This document shows positions 62,311 to 64,000 of a stretch of DNA of 64,000 nucleotides, one piece after another. The notes below the pieces were generated by a model. That model saw only the letters and a program-made list of their open reading frames with translations. It was not told the DNA's origin and made no database searches. The stretch is from contig CAWERR010000002.1 in the NCBI GenBank assembly GCA_963811585.1, positions 1 to 64,000 of the forward strand, in the 5' to 3' direction. The translations under genes and the position numbers were made by a program. Numbering within the stretch: position 1 is the stretch's first letter; each line of letters begins with the position of its first letter. Source of the DNA: JACDHG01 sp963811585 (lineage in GTDB: Bacteria; Actinomycetota; Actinomycetes; Propionibacteriales; Nocardioidaceae).

Positions 62311-63901
62311 TCACTTGTCGTCAAACACCTCCACGACCGCAGGGTCGATGGTGTGCTTCGGTCCCGTGAACCAGTGCTTTGCCGAGGCCTCCCACCACAA
62401 CGTCAGCAGCAGCAGCGCACCTAGGGTCACGATCGGCGCGTAGTTGACGAACTTCCAGGCGAAGTCGTCGCTGAACGGCACCGCGCCGGGCACGAACGGC
62501 ATCATCAGGTAGAGAGACACGATGACGATCTCGGCCACGGCGATGGGGTTCATCCACTTGTACTTGGAGCCGTTGTTCCACGAGCCCACCTCGAACTTCT
62601 CGCCGTGTCGCCAGCGCAGCCAGATCGGGATGGCGAACGAGAGATAGAGCCCGATCACAGCGATCGATGTCACCGCGTAGAAGGCGACCGGGATGATGAG
62701 AGGCTCTGCTGCGGTGCCGAGGTTCACTTCGATCAGAGCAGGCAGTGTCACGAGGGCGCTGACCACCCCGATCAGGATCACGGCGTTTGCCGGCACCCGG
62801 GCTGCGGTCAAGCTCACCCAGCGCTGCGAACCCGGGACAGCCCCGTCACGACTGAACGCGAAAAGCATCCGTGACGCCGACGTCAAGCATGAGGTCGCAC
62901 AGAAGAACTGTGCCGACGCGGAGATGAACAGGACGAGGGTTGCCCAGTCCTGGCCTAGCGACTGGACGAAGATATAGGCGACCCCGCCGGCACCAACGCC
63001 AGCGTTGTCCGGGGCACCATCGAGGTTGGGCACGGCGAACACGACGCACAGGAGCAGAAAGTAGCCTCCGAGTGCGGAGTAAGCGATGGATCGCCAGATC
63101 CCCTTGGCCGCCGCCTTGGACGCCGACGATGTCTCCTCTGACAGGTGCGCGGAGGCATCAAAGCCGGTGATGGTGTACTGCGTCAGCAAGAAACCGAAAG
63201 GCAGGATCGCGAACCAGAACACGGCCTCGGAGGTGCCGCCGTCGCCGAAGCCGGAGTTATTGAATCGCTCGGTGAACACATAGCTGAATGACTGGTGCTG
63301 GTCCGGCACGAAGATCAGGATCAGGATGATCGCCGAAGCCCCAAACACGTGCCACCAGACCGAGACGTTGTTCATGATCGCCATCAGGTGGCCGCTGAAG
63401 ATATTCAGCACCGAAGCGCCCGTCAGCACGATCAGGAACGTGATGAAGACCCGGGCCAGCGAGTAGTCCTCGGCGTAGCCTTCGCTGTACGTGCTGACCG
63501 TCAGGTCGATGAAGGTAGCGCAGCCATACGAAACGCCTGCAGTCACAGCGATCAACCCGATCAGGTTGAGCCAACCCGTGTAGAACCCTGCCCGGGGGCC
63601 GCCGAGCTTCGAGGCCCACCAGTAGATGCCTCCCGATGTCGGGTACGCCGAGACGAGCTCGGACATCGTGAAGCCGATGATCAGGATGAAGACACTGAGG
63701 ATCGGCCACGACCACGAGATCGAGATCGGGCCACCGTTGTTCCAGCCGGCACCGAAGTTGGTGAAGCAGCCGGCGAGGATCGAGATGATCGAGAACGAGA
63801 TCGCGAAGTTGGAGAAGCCCGGACCAGTTCCGTGAGAGGTCCTGCTTGTAGCCAAGCTCTGCAAGCCTGCGCTCGTCGTCATCCATGTGTGTCTGAGACA
63901 T
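62311..63901 (-). CDS. APC-superfamily amino-acid/choline-type permease, frame break near start
   Basis: About 529 residues with twelve predicted membrane helices. It starts MSQTHMDDDERRLAELGYKQ then DLSRNWSG, and after an extra base near 63822 continues FSNFAISFSIISILAGCFTN F. Later marks are SELVSAYPTSGGIYWWASKL, FGFLLTQYTITGFDASAHLS EET, and TSCLTSASRMLFAFSRDGAV PG. This pattern matches GABA/amino-acid/choline-type permeases of the BAT/Uga4 branch. Neighbouring GntR and glycine-betaine-type dehydrogenase genes suggest uptake of an N-methylated or amino compound. Confidence 0.88.
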
Positions 63902-64000
63902 CTGATCCTCCGGATGAAGCTTTCCGTGTTTGGCGTGGATGGTGCAGGTTGGGTGAGGTGCCCCGGTGCGCAGGCACGGCGGTCAGCGGGCGTACGTCGG
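63902..64000. other. Window edge, no gene seen
   Basis: About 100 bases upstream of the permease start. It should contain that gene's promoter. The G+C-rich sequence shows no -35/-10 pair that I would defend and no start of another gene. Confidence 0.4.

Noticed and set aside
1..64000. Programmed ribosomal frameshifting to explain broken genes
   Set aside because: The frame changes are spread over many unrelated genes, lack common slippery sites and often occur in compensating pairs, so sequencing indels are the simpler reading.

Overview
The window is 64 kb of high-G+C chromosomal DNA (about 65-70% G+C in most genes). GTG starts, ATGA/GTGA gene overlaps, a mycothiol-type TIGR03086 protein, an nrdR-nrdJ pair, a DUF6318 lipoprotein and dasABC-like sugar operons all point to an actinobacterium, most plausibly in or near the Nocardioidaceae/Propionibacteriales. 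No rRNA or tRNA gene, CRISPR array or complete insertion sequence was seen. Many genes carry single-base frame breaks that split clearly conserved proteins. They cluster (9-14, 23-25, 40-53 and 55-64 kb) beside intact stretches (1.3-5.2, 14.7-17.5, 25.8-32.8, 33.7-39.7 kb). They look more like assembly or sequencing indels than real decay, so broken genes are given here with the whole span of the reconstructed gene.

Layout. 0-5.2 kb: amino-sugar operon (two ABC permeases, SIS isomerase/deaminase, ROK kinase, NagA-type deacetylase, class II aldolase). 5.2-8.4 kb: DUF2975 membrane protein with its HTH partner, an orphan Phd antitoxin, a VapBC pair and an S66 carboxypeptidase. 8.4-17.5 kb, minus strand: oligosaccharide operon (substrate-binding lipoprotein, two permeases, a large secreted protein, GH130 and an epimerase) with an MsiK/UgpC-type ATPase behind it; GH130 plus epimerase suggests beta-manno-oligosaccharides. 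17.6-30 kb: mixed housekeeping and secreted genes (NERD protein, stand-alone LigD polymerase domain, EEP endonuclease, RTX-like repeat protein, broken M14 peptidase, GNAT, second VapBC, a NarL-type two-component system), punctuated by a dispersed palindromic repeat. 30-33 kb: a SnoaL-like gene, a truncated YccF, a LuxR remnant, then an amino-acid permease with a universal stress protein. 33.7-39.7 kb: IclR regulator divergent from glpF-dhaK-dhaL and an EIIA-HPr-EI fusion, a self-contained PEP-driven dihydroxyacetone kinase. 40-43.5 kb: fumarate reductase/succinate dehydrogenase frdABCD and a leading small gene.

43.8-48.85 kb is the most unusual part: a compact DNA-modification/defence island of visibly lower G+C, set between the frd and nrd operons. 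It has a DndB/DGQHR-like gene behind an inverted-repeat promoter, a Vsr mismatch endonuclease, an unrecognised restriction-endonuclease-like gene translationally coupled to an HNH endonuclease, and a convergent C5-cytosine methyltransferase. 48.9-52.6 kb holds B12-dependent ribonucleotide reductase and NrdR. 53-57.7 kb holds small enzymes and secreted proteins. 57.8-64 kb holds a dimethylglycine/sarcosine dehydrogenase-type oxidase, a methyltransferase, a GntR/UTRA regulator and an amino-acid permease.

Two dispersed repeat families cross these regions. One is a palindrome built on GGTCGAGCTTGTCGAGAC, found at ten loci; where translated in its common frame it gives VELVET or VEPVET, and it lies inside or at the end of several coding sequences including nrdJ. 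The second, built on CCGCCGTAYGTCGGAAGAC, occurs as pairs at 6.1 kb and 60.4 kb.
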